The notes beneath the pieces were generated by a model, which did not search any database, was not told the origin of the DNA, and saw only the letters and a program-made list of their open reading frames with translations. From NCBI RefSeq assembly GCF_907164915.1, contig NC_061870.1:4554273-4618272 (forward strand): a stretch of 64,000 nucleotides of DNA, in the 5' to 3' direction. A program made the position numbers and the translations under genes. How positions within the stretch are numbered: position 1 is the stretch's first letter; each line of letters begins with the position of its first letter. The DNA is from Impatiens glandulifera. Lineage: Eukaryota > Streptophyta > Magnoliopsida > Ericales > Balsaminaceae. Shown here in pieces: positions 1 through 12,700 of the stretch.

Positions 1-232
1 CGAGGTTGTTCTTCCTTTTATCTTTAGTGATCCACTCAAACCTCAGTTTCTCCTTCATCATAGGAGTGCTATCGGGGTTAGTTGTGGAGTTGGCCTTCAT
101 TATCTTTATTGGGCCATCGGTGATGACATACCATATGTCATCATCCAGGGCATCCAAATGAGCTTGCATTCTTAACTTTCAGTAATCATAGTTTTCCTTC
201 AAGAAAATTGGGATCTTGTTGATAATAGACAT
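1..232 (-). pseudogene. gag N-terminus of element C, truncated by the window edge
   Basis: An ATG at 232 opens a reading frame resembling the N-terminus of plant copia gag (DUF4219/UBN2 region). The signature is an NY-x-x-W-like segment followed by LDALDDDIWYVITDGP, aligning with the gag N-termini of elements A and B (SSLHDEMWSVVTEGP in A). The expected Trp codon after ENYDY is a TGA at 181-179, so this copy is interrupted early. The remainder of the gene lies left of the window. Confidence 0.7.
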
Positions 233-270
233 GATTCAAGAATCTGATGAAGCTTGAGAATAGAAAACTT

Positions 271-283
271 GACTTTGATACCA
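271..283 (-). other. Primer binding site of element C (tRNA-Met type)
   Basis: The minus strand reads TGGTATCAAAGTC two bases inside the LTR end. It matches the 3' end of plant initiator tRNA-Met apart from the usual variation at its distal bases. Confidence 0.75.
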
Positions 284-285
284 CT

Positions 286-2123
286 TGTTAGGATCAGTGT
301 CAACTATAGAGAGGTGTTCTAAATATAGTTAACAACTTTCAACTTTCAATTCGATGTTATTCTTGTGAGGGATTACAGTATGTTTCTATTCTTCACAAAT
401 CTTCACAAGCTCTTGAACGAATTCAAGTGCGGAACAACTTGCTAGATTTAAAGCTTCAGAAAAACGAATGCAAGGAGCGAAAAGTAAATAACACACGGAG
501 TTTTATGGATCTTCGGAGATAAAACTGCTACGTCACTCTTCTTCTGTTTCCAGAAGGTTTTTCACTAAAAGACTTTGATTAATATAGAAAACTACACAAA
601 TCCGGTCATATACACAAGACTTAATAGTTGTTTGTTTTTGAACTCCTAGTAACTCTCTATTGAACAATACAATCTTTGTTTAACTTACAATACTGAGATT
701 TCACACATAAAGGACAATAGATTGTTTACAAAATGATCAAAGAGAAAGTAAGCAATTCGCGCTTGAGATAGAGAGTTAGAGAATTCGAGAACTAAGAGAT
801 TCGTTGTTGTCCTTGGATCACCTTTTATACCAAAGACTCGACAACGGTCAATTCTTATTCTTTGATACGTGTTAGTTATGCGTTGGATGTACGCTAGGTG
901 TACAGGAAGGTATACAAGAATATATTTGTTGGATTGTATCATACCGAATTGTACTAGAAAATATTCGCTGGAACATGATGTACGAGAAGGTACAAAACAG
1001 GCTGGAAGACTATTGAATACGTGGCACTTGAGCGGTTACAACTTGATAAGTAGAATGGACAAACAACTGATAACAGACACTTCTTATGAGTTGAGAAAAA
1101 GGACAAACACTTCTTCATACGGCTGCTGAAACAAGGCGTCTGCTTGCGCACTTCTTCAGACTATAAGTCTGATGAAGTCAGACGACGTCTACTCGTGCAC
1201 TACTTATAACTAACACGTCTAATGTAGTTTAGAATTCGTCTGCTCGCGCTCTACTTCAGACTAACACATCTGATGTAGTTCAGACTTTGTCTTCTCGCGC
1301 ACTATTTAGACTAACATTTCTGAGACTTCGTATGCTCGCGCACTACTTCAGACTAACACATCTGATGTAGTTCAAACTTCGTCTGCTCGTGCACTATTTC
1401 AGACTAGCACGTCTGATGTAGTTCAGACTTCGTCTACACGTGCACTACTTCAGACTAACACGTCTGATGTAGTTTAGACTTCGTCTGCTCGCGCACTACT
1501 TCAGACTAACACGCCTGATGTAGTTTAGACTTCGTCTGCTCGTGCACTACTTCAGACTATCACATCTAATGTAGTTCAGACTTCGTCTGCTCGCGCACTA
1601 CTTTAGACTAACACGTCTGATGTAGTTCAGAATTCGTCTGCTCGCGCACTACTTCAAACTAACACGTCTAATGTAGTTCAAACTTCGTCTACTTGCGCAC
1701 TACTTCAGACTAGCACGTCTGATGTAGTTCAAATTTCGTCTGCTCGCGCATTACTTCAGACTAACACGTTTGATGTAGTTCAGACTCCGTCTGCTCGTGT
1801 ACTACTTCAGACTAACACATCTGATGTAATTCAGACTTCGTCTACTCGCGTATTACTTTAGACTAGCATGTCTGATGTAGTTCAAACTTCGTCTGCTCGC
1901 GCACTACTTCAAACTAACACGTCTGATGTAGTTCAGACTTTGTTTGCTTGTGCTTGCTTTAGACCACGTCTGAAGACACACGTCTTTTGAGATGTACCTA
2001 CGTAAAGATAATTTTCACAACTTAGTTTTGTTCAGACCACATCATTAAAACTATATCATATTTATTCTCTTAAGTTTATTAATTAATTATTTTTCTCTTT
2101 TCTTTATTTAACTTAATCTAACA
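286..2123 (-). repeat. Long terminal repeat of element C (1838 bp)
   Basis: The boundaries come from the TG...CA ends and the adjoining primer binding site. About 840 bp of the LTR is a 51-bp tandem array. The remainder, 286-1139, is unique sequence that would hold the promoter and transcribed leader. Short minus and plus ORFs in it are not conserved with anything I recognise. Confidence 0.78.
1140..1985. repeat. 51-bp palindromic tandem array inside LTR C, about 16 copies
   Basis: The unit alternates CAGACTTCGTCTG and CAGACTAACACGTCTG, two short inverted repeats with GTCTG/CAGAC arms, separated by CTCGCGCACTACTT and ATGTAGTT. The spacing is 51 bases over most of the array, with scattered substitutions, so the copies are not freshly duplicated. 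Each unit could form two small hairpins or serve as two dyad-symmetric protein sites. Confidence 0.85.
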
Positions 2124-3071
2124 CATCATTAGTACAAATTTCTCGAATAATTTAGGCTAAATTGGGATCCTCTTCATAGGTTTCGTGAATATATTTTTGG
2201 ACAATAGTGTGATATACGGAGACCTCTGCACATTGGACTCTTGTTATCCGCATAGACAATGTATCTTCCATCAGGTTCTCTTTCCCTTTTTTATATAGAA
2301 CCACAAAATCGTATCCCACTAATTTATAAAGCAATTTCTCTTGGATCGGGGTCTATACTCTATGTTTCAACAGGTATTTGAGGGCTTCATGGTCTGTTTT
2401 TACAATGAACTACTTGTACCTGAGATAATATCTTCATTTTTCCACAGCAAAAGTCAAGACCATCAACTCCTCGTATGTGGACGATGATAGCTTCCCTGGT
2501 TCAATTGCCTTGTTGATAAATGAGATAAGACGTCATTCTTGCATTAGTACAATACTAAATTCAGCTCCACTTGAATTTGTTTCCACTACAAAATGAATTT
2601 TAAAGTTGGGCAGTGCTAGTACTAAAGGGAAAGCATAAACTGCTTCAACAACAGGAATGTCTCTTCGACTTCTTAATTCCATGCAAATTGTCATTTTTTA
2701 GTAGAGTAGTAAGGGGTCGAGCTATGGAACCGTAGCCTTTGATAAATCTTCAATAATATCCGGTCAGACCTATGAACCCATTCAATTGCTTAGTTGATTT
2801 TGTAATCGGCCATTTTATCATTGATTCTACTATATCCGGATCAATAGCCACTCCATTTTCATCCAATGTATGTCCTAGATAGTAAATTTTCTTACACCAA
2901 AAACTATATTTTCTTTTGTTAAGTAATAATTTGTTGTTGCAGTATTGAAAGGACTTGATGTAATTGAAATATATGCTCATTCTAGCTCGGGCTGTACACG
3001 AAGATGTCATCGAAAAATATCTGCATGAACCTTCTCATGAATGACTTCAAGGTTGCATTTATTAAACTTTG

Positions 3072-3910
3072 TGTAGAATTATCTCTCTATCTTCCTTGGA
3101 ATGAAATATGAAAATTCAAACAATTCCGAGAATGGAATGTTATCAGTTGTAAATCAATTAAACTAATTGATTTGCTAAGAGACACTCCAGCGATTCAATC
3201 ATTACTCGTTGTCATAAACATCCAGCAACACTCCAACGATTCAAACTGTCACTCGCTGTTATCAACATTCAGTGACACTCCGGCAATTCAAACCTCATTC
3301 ACTGTCATCAATATCCAACGACACTCCAGCGATTCAAACCGTCACTCGTTGTCATCAATATCCAACGACACTCCGGCGATTCAAACGTCACTCACTATCA
3401 TAAACATTCAGCGACACTCTGACGATTCAAACCGTCACTCGCTGTCATCAACATCTCATCCCCTCGACAACATCTTCTCTGTTCTCATAGTTGTCCAAGG
3501 CTCTTCCTCTTAGGTAGCTAACATTCCCATCAAAGTTCTTCCCAAGACGATTTGAGGAAGTATGTGCGAAGTTGGGCAATCTCAACATCTATTACCCAAC
3601 TTGAGTGAGAGTGTATAATTATCTCTCTATCTTCCTTGGAAGAAAAATATTAAAAGTCAAACAATTTCGAGAATGAAATGTTATCAATAGCAAATCAAAT
3701 AGACTAATTGATTCTCTAATTGATTGAAGATTTATTGTTGATTGAAAAATCAATTATAATTCATATGATTTTAATTTATTCATTGTTTAAATCATTTCTT
3801 TTCATGTAAATGTAATTTTCATTATTTAAACAGACTTGTTATGTACTGAAAAATAAGCAATAAACAAGAAATACAATTCTCTACATATTTTCTCTCTCAA
3901 TATTTCTACA
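3072..3910 (+). mobile_element. Internally deleted copia element nested in the gypsy RT
   Basis: The insert starts TGTAGAATTATC and ends TTCTACA, and is flanked by a perfect five-base target duplication, CTTTG at 3067-3071 and 3911-3915. The right LTR is 3612-3910 (299 bp). The left LTR matches it only from 3072 to about 3178, then breaks into a minisatellite. Just before the right LTR, 3535-3605 matches the extreme C-terminus of copia RNase H (LPKTI, then NIYYPT after frameshift) and a purine tract. Nothing else of gag or pol remains. Confidence 0.8.
3180..3459 (+). repeat. 47-bp minisatellite, about six copies, inside the deleted copia insert
   Basis: The repeated blocks are CGACACTCCAGCGATTCAAA, CCGTCACTCG and TTGTCATCAATATCCAA, with a period close to 47. 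As 47 is not a multiple of three, the 113-codon open frame across it is an accident of composition, not a gene. It replaces most of the left LTR and all of the coding region. Confidence 0.75.
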
Positions 3911-5789
3911 CTTTGGAAAGAGGATGGGGCATTGGTTAGGCCGAAGGGCATCACCATAAACTCGTATAGGCCTTCGTGAGTTCAGAATGTTGTCTTGTGA
4001 CAATCACCTAGGTGCATCCTTATCTGATGGAACCCATAACAGAAATTCAGCTTGGAGGAGACCCTGGACTTATGCAACTCTTCAATGATAGGGATAGGAA
4101 ACTTATCCTTGATGGTTTCTGAGTTCATCCACTTATAATCGATGCACAATCTCCAGGATAAGTCTTTTTTCCGGACCAGAATAACTAGGGCAACAAAAAA
4201 GTTGTGGCTACTTCTTATAACTCCCCTGTTCAAAATATCATTGATTAAATGTTCAGTTTATGTCTTTTGCAGAGCAGGATACCAATAAGAACACAGACAC
4301 ACAACTTATGTGCGAACACAAACACACAACTTATGTGCCTTCCTTTAGTGGAATTCGATGATCTTATTCCTTGACTGGTGATAGGTCTTCTGGTTGCTAG
4401 AATATTGGGCTGAAGTCTTCGAGCATCCGCTAGAGGTCATTAGGAATCTCTTCTGATTCTCTTGTGGTAAGTGAAAAAAAATGGTCTTTATTTTCACTTT
4501 TTATTTGAACATGGCAGGAACATTGTCTTTCTTTAGTAACTTCTCTAGATAGTTGTATTGTATTAAGTTGATCTGTGCATGGGGATATTCCCTGTAAGAC
4601 TGTGTAAGACTGTGGTTATCCCTTCTTAAACAAAAGATAGAGTCAGTTTTTCAAATCCCATGACGAAGGACATAAATTAATCAGTCACTCAATGCCAAGT
4701 ACAATGACATACCCTGTCATGGTAAGCACCTTCATATCTGTTTGATAAACTTTACCTTCCATAACTATTTCAGACCTTGACAGAAGCTGAAGTAGAAAAT
4801 GTTAGAGTCGTCTACCACTCGAACTAACAGCACCTGGGTGGGTAGTATGTCGTGTCTTATGTTCTTCATTAAATTGCTATTAATGAAGTTATGATTGCTG
4901 CCTGTGTCAATGAGAATCACCTTTGGAAAGTTCCCGATCTTGCTAAGAATCTGGAGTGTTTGAAAATTTTTAGAATCGGTCAATGCGTGCAAAAAAATGG
5001 CATGCTCTTCCACTGTCTCAGACTGCAAAAGAGAATCATCAAAACCCGGCTCTGGAGTGGGTTCTTGGAAATATGGTAAGTGATCATTAACTGAGACCAT
5101 GAATAATTTTGATTTACATTTGTGGTTAGATTCTCACTTTTCATCCATTGAAACCGGATCTAATTGATTAATGTGACCTTGGTTTGCACTGGAAGACAAC
5201 ACATATGATGAGCTTGGCTTGAAGTGTGGAGTTCTGTTGGTGTTTTTTCAGCCTGATTTAATATTTGTTATCTTGGGTAGAAGCGGTGGTTCAGCGCTTT
5301 ACAAGTGTTAGCTGCTCATTAGGGACTTGTATGTCGCTTCTTGGACCTTGGTCATCGACATGACTTCATTTAAGGATCCGGGAAATTGTAGTCTGATACA
5401 ATTAGCGATTTCCTCCCTCAACTCAGACAAGTAGCAGTTTATAACATACTCCATTGGCATACTATACAATTTTTGGGAAATTGACATGTATTGGAAATTG
5501 TATATTTGAACAGAACTGACCTGTTTCAGGTTCATCAATTTCCTCATGAGGGTGTCATGTATGGAAGGCCCGAACTGCAGAAGATGTCTCTCTTCAACAC
5601 CTCACACGTCATGACTTCTCTATGGTTGTGTTGCTGAAGATAAGACGCATACCACAATCTTGTTTCACTAGTAAAGTGAATGAGAACAATGTCCAATTTA
5701 GTTGGATCATTAGTCCTGTCCACCCTAAAGAACTGCTCACCAGTAAAGTGAATGATAACATTTGAAAAAAAGTTCAATTTTTATTTAAA

Positions 5790-6190
5790 AGAACGTAAAA
5801 TACGTTTAAACGTTACAAGGGAAGGAAAAAACAAAACAATAAATAAGAAAATAACATAAAAAATTTAAATGTCAGAAAGATCAAAAAATTCTCATCCCTA
5901 CCAACTCCTCTTTTCGGATTGAGGCAAACGTGTGTAACATAAATTTTTTGAGACGTTCATATCCATAACTTATCCCTTTAAAAACTCTTTTATTTTTTTT
6001 CTTTCCAGATTGTCCACCACATGATGAGAGAAATTAGTTTTCAGTAATCCACGATTTTGTTACTAGAACACAATTCAATTCGACCCAAAAGTCATCAACT
6101 TTTGATGGTGTGAAAAAAAATGTGATCAATAGATCTTTCACTCTTCAAACAAATATTGTATCGGCTAGCGAGAATATTCAATTACAACAG
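5790..6190 (-). pseudogene. LINE (L1-type) 3' remnant with zf-RVT-like segment
   Basis: Minus-strand conceptual translation, allowing stops and frameshifts, gives SIDHIFFH, then IMWWTIWKEK, then KRVFKG and ERLKKFMLHTFASIRKEE. This order and the tryptophan pattern are typical of the zinc-binding segment and tail found after the reverse transcriptase of plant L1-type LINEs. It abuts the 5' end of the gypsy remnant. No RT or endonuclease motif is visible, so this is only the 3' end of an insertion. Confidence 0.55.
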
Positions 6191-9100
6191 TTAGAACAAC
6201 TATAGAGAATTAACCAAAATCAATTTTATGAACAACATAAAAGTAAATCAAAACAAAGATTTTAGAATAGAAAACATAAACCACACAACAATATTTATAG
6301 CTGATTTTATTTGGGGGTAACGCAACAAAATACCGAATCATCTTAATTGAATAAAAATTGTAAGTAAATAAATAATAAGAAATTTATGTCTAAACTAGAA
6401 AATAAATAAAAACTCAAAACCTCATTTTCATATATTAACTCAACCCTAAGACAAAAACAAGGCAAGATTGCTAGACACCTCGAACCTTATCAAGATCAAT
6501 CTTCAACAAGAGGCAAGTAATCTAGATCCAAATAAAAATCACTTTTAAAGCTGGAACTTAATATACCCAACCTTTAAAAAAAAAATTACATTTTCTACTC
6601 TAAACCTGCAGAGTGTTTTCAATTGGACCCAATTTTCTTTTTCTTTTTAATATAAATTAAATATATTACAAAGCATACACATAAGAAGACATTTATTACA
6701 ATTCACCAAATTTGTTGAAAAATAAATTCATACTGGTAGTGATCTTTAATTCATTTGGAAAAAAACAAAGCAGGAGGAGATAAAATATATGCAAATACAT
6801 ATTCAAGAAAATATAAGAGGCATTATTTCCAAGAAAATATAAGTAAATTGGTTTATTCTAAATATGCACACACAGTACAATTTCCCCTGCTCAAGCTGTG
6901 TGCGTGTGTGGCAAATATGATCTCTTTTAGAGCTAATTTGCATTGAATCTCAAGCTCAAGACCCAAAAAATAAAAAAATAAAACTCAGACCAATGTTTGG
7001 AGTAGCAGCATAAAATTATTGGCAAACTTGAGAATGAAGACAAATGGAGAAAAATGAGCTTCTATTCAGATACTTTGTTTCTTTTCTTCAAGTGGGCCAC
7101 ATTCACTTCTCACACACCTTCGTTTCTGTGCAATGGCAAAAGGTCAGCTATAAATAACTAAATAATAGCAGCAACTGCTACTGCAAAATCAATTCAAAGG
7201 AGGAATGCATCAATGTTAGAAACAACAATCTTATCAATATTATAGTGAATGACATAAGTAGTAGCAACTCCACCCATCTCATCATTTTTTTTGCACAAGT
7301 GATACTGATGGAGATCGAGAATTAGGGTCCGGACCAATCATACCGTCACATGTCCGTCAAATTAATAGTCTTAGTTTATTTTATTTATTATTATTTATTT
7401 TAATTGGATTGGTTAGGATAACTATCAATAGCATTATAATTAACTATTATTAGGATTGCCCTATCATATAAAGGAAGTTTATGTTTCATTTGGATTATTG
7501 AAAGAAATTACGAAAGGTTCTTACTTCTCTTAACGATTTTCTGGTTTCTCACACCTTTTTATTGGATTGTCTTTTTATTGGATTGTTTAAGCCCTAAAAT
7601 TTGAACTCTAACATGTACATACTTGCACTTCCTAGTTCCTACATATAAAAAACATAAATATGCAATTAAATTTATAATAATTTTATAAATGTTGATACAT
7701 TTTGTAACCAGAATGTTTCGGCCAACATTTCCCGCACTTCAATCTGGTACTTCTATAATCGAACCTAAGATCTCAAGGTAGTAATAAGCCTCTTAGTCTA
7801 AGTCTCTTGTCATTGACTATCCAGGATGGATACCTACGTTTTATATATACCATTCAATCTGCAACAAACAAATTCCCCATAATTTTGTCATGTAAACAGG
7901 AATGTTGTAGTCAAATCATCACAAGAATGGTCAGACCAGCAAAAAAATCTTTTTAATAGGTATATCGCAAGAAAAATGCAGAAGGCAAAAAGACCTGTAC
8001 ATTGGATCCAAATGTGAATAATCCCAACGACCAGAAAAAAATAATCATTCAAACTTCTAAAAAATACAAAAAGGCCCGGCCTAAAACCTAATTGCATTCC
8101 TTACAAAGTAACCAGGTGCAGTAATTATAAACGTTAATTTTCCCCAACTTAAATCTAATTCCATCTTATGCTGAAAAATGCTTTCATCTGCAAAATCATG
8201 GACAAGATAGGTAGAATGCATATAGGAGTTTGATGGAATATTTTGTCTACATGGGGATTAAATCAGGGGCAATTCTTTTAGATTTTGCAAGTTTGAGGAT
8301 CTTTATCAAAACTCGGGCAAAATTGAAAAGGTAGCAAAACTAACATAAATAAACTTCATGAGAATATTAATATGCACTTTGTTTTAACATATATGTCTTG
8401 TCTTGAACCATAAATTTCACCTAAATCGTCGATGGTTTCTAAGAATTCATGGTAAGAATTGGTTTATGTCATATGAAGTGGTATTATGTTAAGGACCACA
8501 TTCTTAGGTGTCATGTTCCGAATATTGTGTCGAACTTCTTTTCTCTGTATCGGTAATAGTGGGATATATTAGTAGTTGTACCACTAATATCATTATTAGA
8601 AGTTAGTAGGAGGTAGTATGATAGTTAAAAGAGTAAGTTAGTAGTTTAGTAGCTTATAAATAGTATAGTAATCATTATTAGAAGAGAAATGAATGAATAG
8701 TTTTGAATCTAGATTTTTTCCCTCTCAAAGACTTAGGTGTCTCAACTATATTTCTTCTATAAATCCTAGATCTCTAGGCTGGTACTCATTATAGTCTCAC
8801 ACATAAGAATGAAGAACATGATCTTGAACACTCCCCTGATCTAACACTTCTAGGACTACTTGATTGCGATAAGCATTGCTGCATAAATTATCTACAGCTA
8901 AAGGCCAAGATTAGTTTGTAGTTTATTTCTTCTGTTTCTCTTAGTACTTTTCTTAGTTGTCGACATGTGAGACATCATTTAACAGTGTGTTTTCTCGTTT
9001 TGAGTTTCCATATATATATTTAACAAAGGGGAATTAGTCCTTTGCAGAAATTGTCAGAAGTTTGTGGAAGAAAATAACAGATGTAAAATAGGTGGACACT

Positions 9101-9755
9101 GAAACGGTACATTCAGGAAGAATATAAGGAACCTATTGGAAACTGGTTGTCAAAATCACAATTCCATTAGAAAGTTATAACTGAAAGTGTTTTTTTTTTT
9201 TAAAGTTTGGTATAAGATTGTTTTCAGTCATGATCCAACATTATAGTGTGATTTTTTACTTCATTTAGTATAAATATTATATTCCATATCATGATCCAAA
9301 TTATTGTATGATTCTTAGCTTCACTTTGTATAAAAATTATTCTTTGGATCATGATCCAAATTATTTACTAGATCAATGTAATTTTGGGAGAAAATAACAA
9401 ATGATGAACATAAAATGTGATCACAAATAGGCCTTTTGAGAGGTTTTTTTTTTTTGCGTAAAAGCAAGTGACAGTTTATATCTCCCTGCAGTTCTACCCT
9501 TCCCAAATCAGGAGCAGTGGGAGTAAGACAGAGCTTCAACCCGAGCTGTTGTTTCCTTAAAAAAAGTTCTAACAACTGTATAGTTCATTTAACAAAGCCT
9601 TAGAGAATTTAATGGATTTTTCTTCCGTTCTAGGAAAGAGAAAAATGTCATCATTTGTGCTACTAATGCCTGAGAGTTACATTTCTTAAAGCTAAAATAC
9701 ACCAGCTAAAAAAAGTGAAAAGTACGAGTTCTGACCTCTTGATGAATGGCAAAAA
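6191..9755. other. Gene-free AT-rich DNA downstream of WDR48
   Basis: No supported gene, RNA or intact element. Open frames here are short and have no recognisable motif. An LTR-like stretch lies at 7301-7612. A second weak one lies around 8540-8850, with TATAAATA near 8660. Poly-T runs occur near 9190 and 9447. The last part presumably contains the 3' untranslated region of WDR48, for which I see no canonical AATAAA signal. Confidence 0.6.
7301..7612 (+). repeat. Possible solo LTR
   Basis: The stretch begins with TGAT and ends with CTCTAACA. It contains a TATA-like CATATAAAGG at about 7468 followed by a pyrimidine-rich leader, as in many copia LTRs. No target duplication can be demonstrated and there is no second copy in the window, so this is only a candidate. 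Confidence 0.3.
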
Positions 9756-12700
9756 TCACTTGTCTTGAACCAGTCTGTAGTTGAGGACAACATCATCAGA
9801 TTTTTTCCACACATAAGCCCGGACTGTTTCTAAGCTCATATCAATTGATAAAACCTGGTGAAGCAAGTGAAATAAGAACATTTACATGTTCAATCTATAG
9901 ACTTATCAACAGACACGGATAAATTAATAACACCAGTCCTCGGAGTCTCTCAAATTTTAAAGAATTAAATAACGTTCAAAACTGTGAAAAATATTAAATA
10001 TTACATGAAGAAAAGAAAATAATAAACCCAAAAGATAATTATTTATGACATCAGATTTATATCCTAAAAAACCTATTGTCTAGTCTAAAGATACTTATAC
10101 AAGTTTTATTTTGTTTATTGAACTTGCGTTGCTTATTTTGCTTCCTCAATTTAAAAATGGCCCAAACTACTTCCCTCCGCCAGTTCTTGATTAACTCCTT
10201 TAAGTTCTTAAATACCAGTACTCAGCTTCAACAGCTTCTTGATCTCAATTATTGACCTTTTTTTTCTTTCTAAAATACATGTTTCCCGAACATAATAATA
10301 CAAATATGATTCAATTCTAATTCTTAACAAGTTGGAATTATATTTTTTCCAATTATACATGTCCAAACACAACTTTAGCCTAAGTCATTACTCAGAACAG
10401 TGATGACAGTCATTGGTGCCTACATTCTAATAACCTATTTTTTTTATTGAACGTTTAAAAGCGAACTAAAAATTTAATCAATTGTTCACTTACTTGATTA
10501 TTACATAAAATTTCTATAGACGGCTTCAGCTTTTGCCAAGGCTTCACTCCAGTTCTTGCAAATATATCGTTCCCAGCTGGAGGCTGTAACTGACCACCAC
10601 GAAATCCGGGTGACAAACTTTCAGCATTCAAACTATCCGGTTTGTCAAGAACCATCTTCTCCACAACATAATTAATAACCTAAATTAAAAAGAAACAGAT
10701 TATTTCAGCATATCTATAGTTACACTTCATCACATCAACAGTTTCAAGTGAATGCAAGATGAATGTATACAAGAGGATCTAACTGTCATCATTTAAATGA
10801 TAATTGTTATCCATCTGCTCATATACAGATAAATCATTCAACCATAAATCAGATTAAATCTCTTCACAATTCGTGATGATCCGTTTCATCTATTTTGCAG
10901 TTTTAAAAAAATCAGATAAACCTTAAAATAATAAAACATAAAATGTTCTGATAGCGATAAATTGAAAGATTTTATGTGGCTTACAGATAGTAAAAGTTTT
11001 CCGTAAGAGAAATTCTTCAGAAGAAAAGTAAACAAAGTAAGAACTAAGGCCTCTCAAAGCTAATCAACCATGGAAAATTTTATTCATGGCCAACCATTTT
11101 GGAAACCAGCGCAATTCCATAATAAACAAGTCTCTTGGTAGTTTCTTAGACCAAAAGATGAACCAGTTAAAATTCCATCATACCCTTAAAGATGTTTTGT
11201 AAGACTTCTCATCTCGATGTGGATCTCATCTATCCATACAAGATCATGTTTGGACTCCTATTGAACTAAAAGTGGTTCAAATTGTTTCTTTATAATAGAT
11301 TAGCGGTTGTAAATGTGAGAAAATTCTCCGATCTTCAAAGTCCTCAGAATTGTTCATTTTAAAACAATTTTAACTATATGAGATGCATACTTGAAATCAG
11401 ACAATTCTAGGGTACAATATATTAATTTAGAATCCAATTCAAGACTCAAACTGAGGTAAAAGGAAATTCCTAATTGCATAAAAGGGATTACAGAATCTCA
11501 CAGTAATTGCTCCAACACTAATAATTAAGATGATTTACACAAAAGCTTACTTTGTGAATTTTTAATATACGAGGCGCACTCAGTTTCCCTTGAGTCAATA
11601 CTTGCAGAGTTGAACCCTCATATGGGTGTAGGTAAAATCCACATCTGTAAGGACAAGAATTAACACATAAATTTGGCAGAAACAAAAACAATTTTGCAAG
11701 TACTAAATCCTTTTAAAAGCAAGCAAAAATCAGACCATTATATTACAATAGGTCTACATAGATACCCATGCATTAAATTATTCTAGGTTAAATAACAAGC
11801 TGAATGGTCTGTTAAGAATTTCTTTTAACTCAAACTTGGTCAACCAAACAAAATTGAAGATGAACCTTTCCCAGTAAGTGAAGCTATGAGAACTTCAATA
11901 ATCCAGATTCAAGCCACAAAGTAGCCAATGCTTTTCCATGTGGTCTTCTCCATTCACAAAACTACCATCTCAAGATCTCACTATAAATTTTGATAATATT
12001 CCTACCAGTTTAAGAAAACTCAGCCCTATTGTCAGGAATCTAAGGCCTTTGTTTTATGTTTAATTTCAAACTCCGTCCCCGAAGCGAAGAAAGAGGAGCA
12101 GGAACAAGAGGTTGTCTTCTCCCGACCCTGAGTGGATGATTGATGAAGCTGGTACATTTCACATGTGTCCCAATTAAAATTGGTTTTCCAATACCTTATC
12201 TGGGTCCACCGAAACACCATCCTTGCTGATATTATGCCTAAGGTAATCCAGTTGCTGCTTGTAAAGATCTCGGCATGTTTTGATCCTGAACTTCTCAGCC
12301 CTTTTGCAATGGTTCAAGCTGAATCTTGAGCACTTGTAAGGGGCTACAATTTCCGACCTTGATTCCACCCCGCCACTACCAAATAAGGGACTTTAACTCT
12401 TCAAAGAAAATACTCGTTTCCACTCAACAATCTACTCATCAATCACATCATCAACCAAAATAATAAATACCCACATTTAAAAAAAATAAAAATATTTGTT
12501 TTTATGTTATACTCCTAGTGTCTTTTTTTCATGCAACTTGCTTATCAAAGAACATTTGTAAATGCATTTCTTGAAGCATAACTAAGACTTCTTTTATAGT
12601 CTCCTGCTGCTTGTCCTTTTGATCACTGATGTGTAAGCTTGGACCATATATGTGATAACTGTTGATTCAATTCTCCTTTTCTTCCAATGCTTCTTGTCCA

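Larger units (their letters stand above)
1..2123 (-). mobile_element. LTR retrotransposon, 5' end only (element C), cut by the window edge
   Basis: Read on the minus strand the order is LTR (2123 to 286), primer binding site (283 to 271), a short leader and the start of a gag gene running off the left edge. The LTR ends are TGTTAG and CTAACA, a perfect six-base terminal inverted repeat. The right flank, CATCA at 2124-2128, would be the target duplication, but its partner lies outside the window. The element inserted into the RNase H part of an older gypsy element, which resumes at about 2129. Gag type and tRNA-Met priming fit a copia-type element. Elements A and B are larger relatives in gag but not in LTR sequence. 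Confidence 0.8.
2129..5765 (-). pseudogene. Decayed Ty3/gypsy retrotransposon (gag, protease, RT, RNase H)
   Basis: Minus-strand fragments appear in the order of a gypsy polyprotein. Gag at 5777-5308 includes LSELREEIANCIRLQFPGSL. Retropepsin at about 5100-4765 has the active-site motif LIDTGSNHNFI. RT N-terminal part at 4233-3982 includes SWRLCIDYKWMNSETIKDKF. RT C-terminal part at 3010-2750 includes YLGHTLDENGVAIDPD and LNGFIGLTGYY. RNase H at 2334-2152 includes KKGKENLMEDTLS. Stops and frameshifts separate all of these, and the YxDD catalytic segment is not visible. A small copia insertion splits the RT (3072-3910), and element C truncates the left side. It is non-functional and old. Confidence 0.85.

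Noticed and set aside
3172..3513. 113-codon open frame with repeats of the type DTPAIQTS
   Set aside because: It follows a 47-bp minisatellite whose period is not a multiple of three; there is no conserved codon frame and no promoter context.
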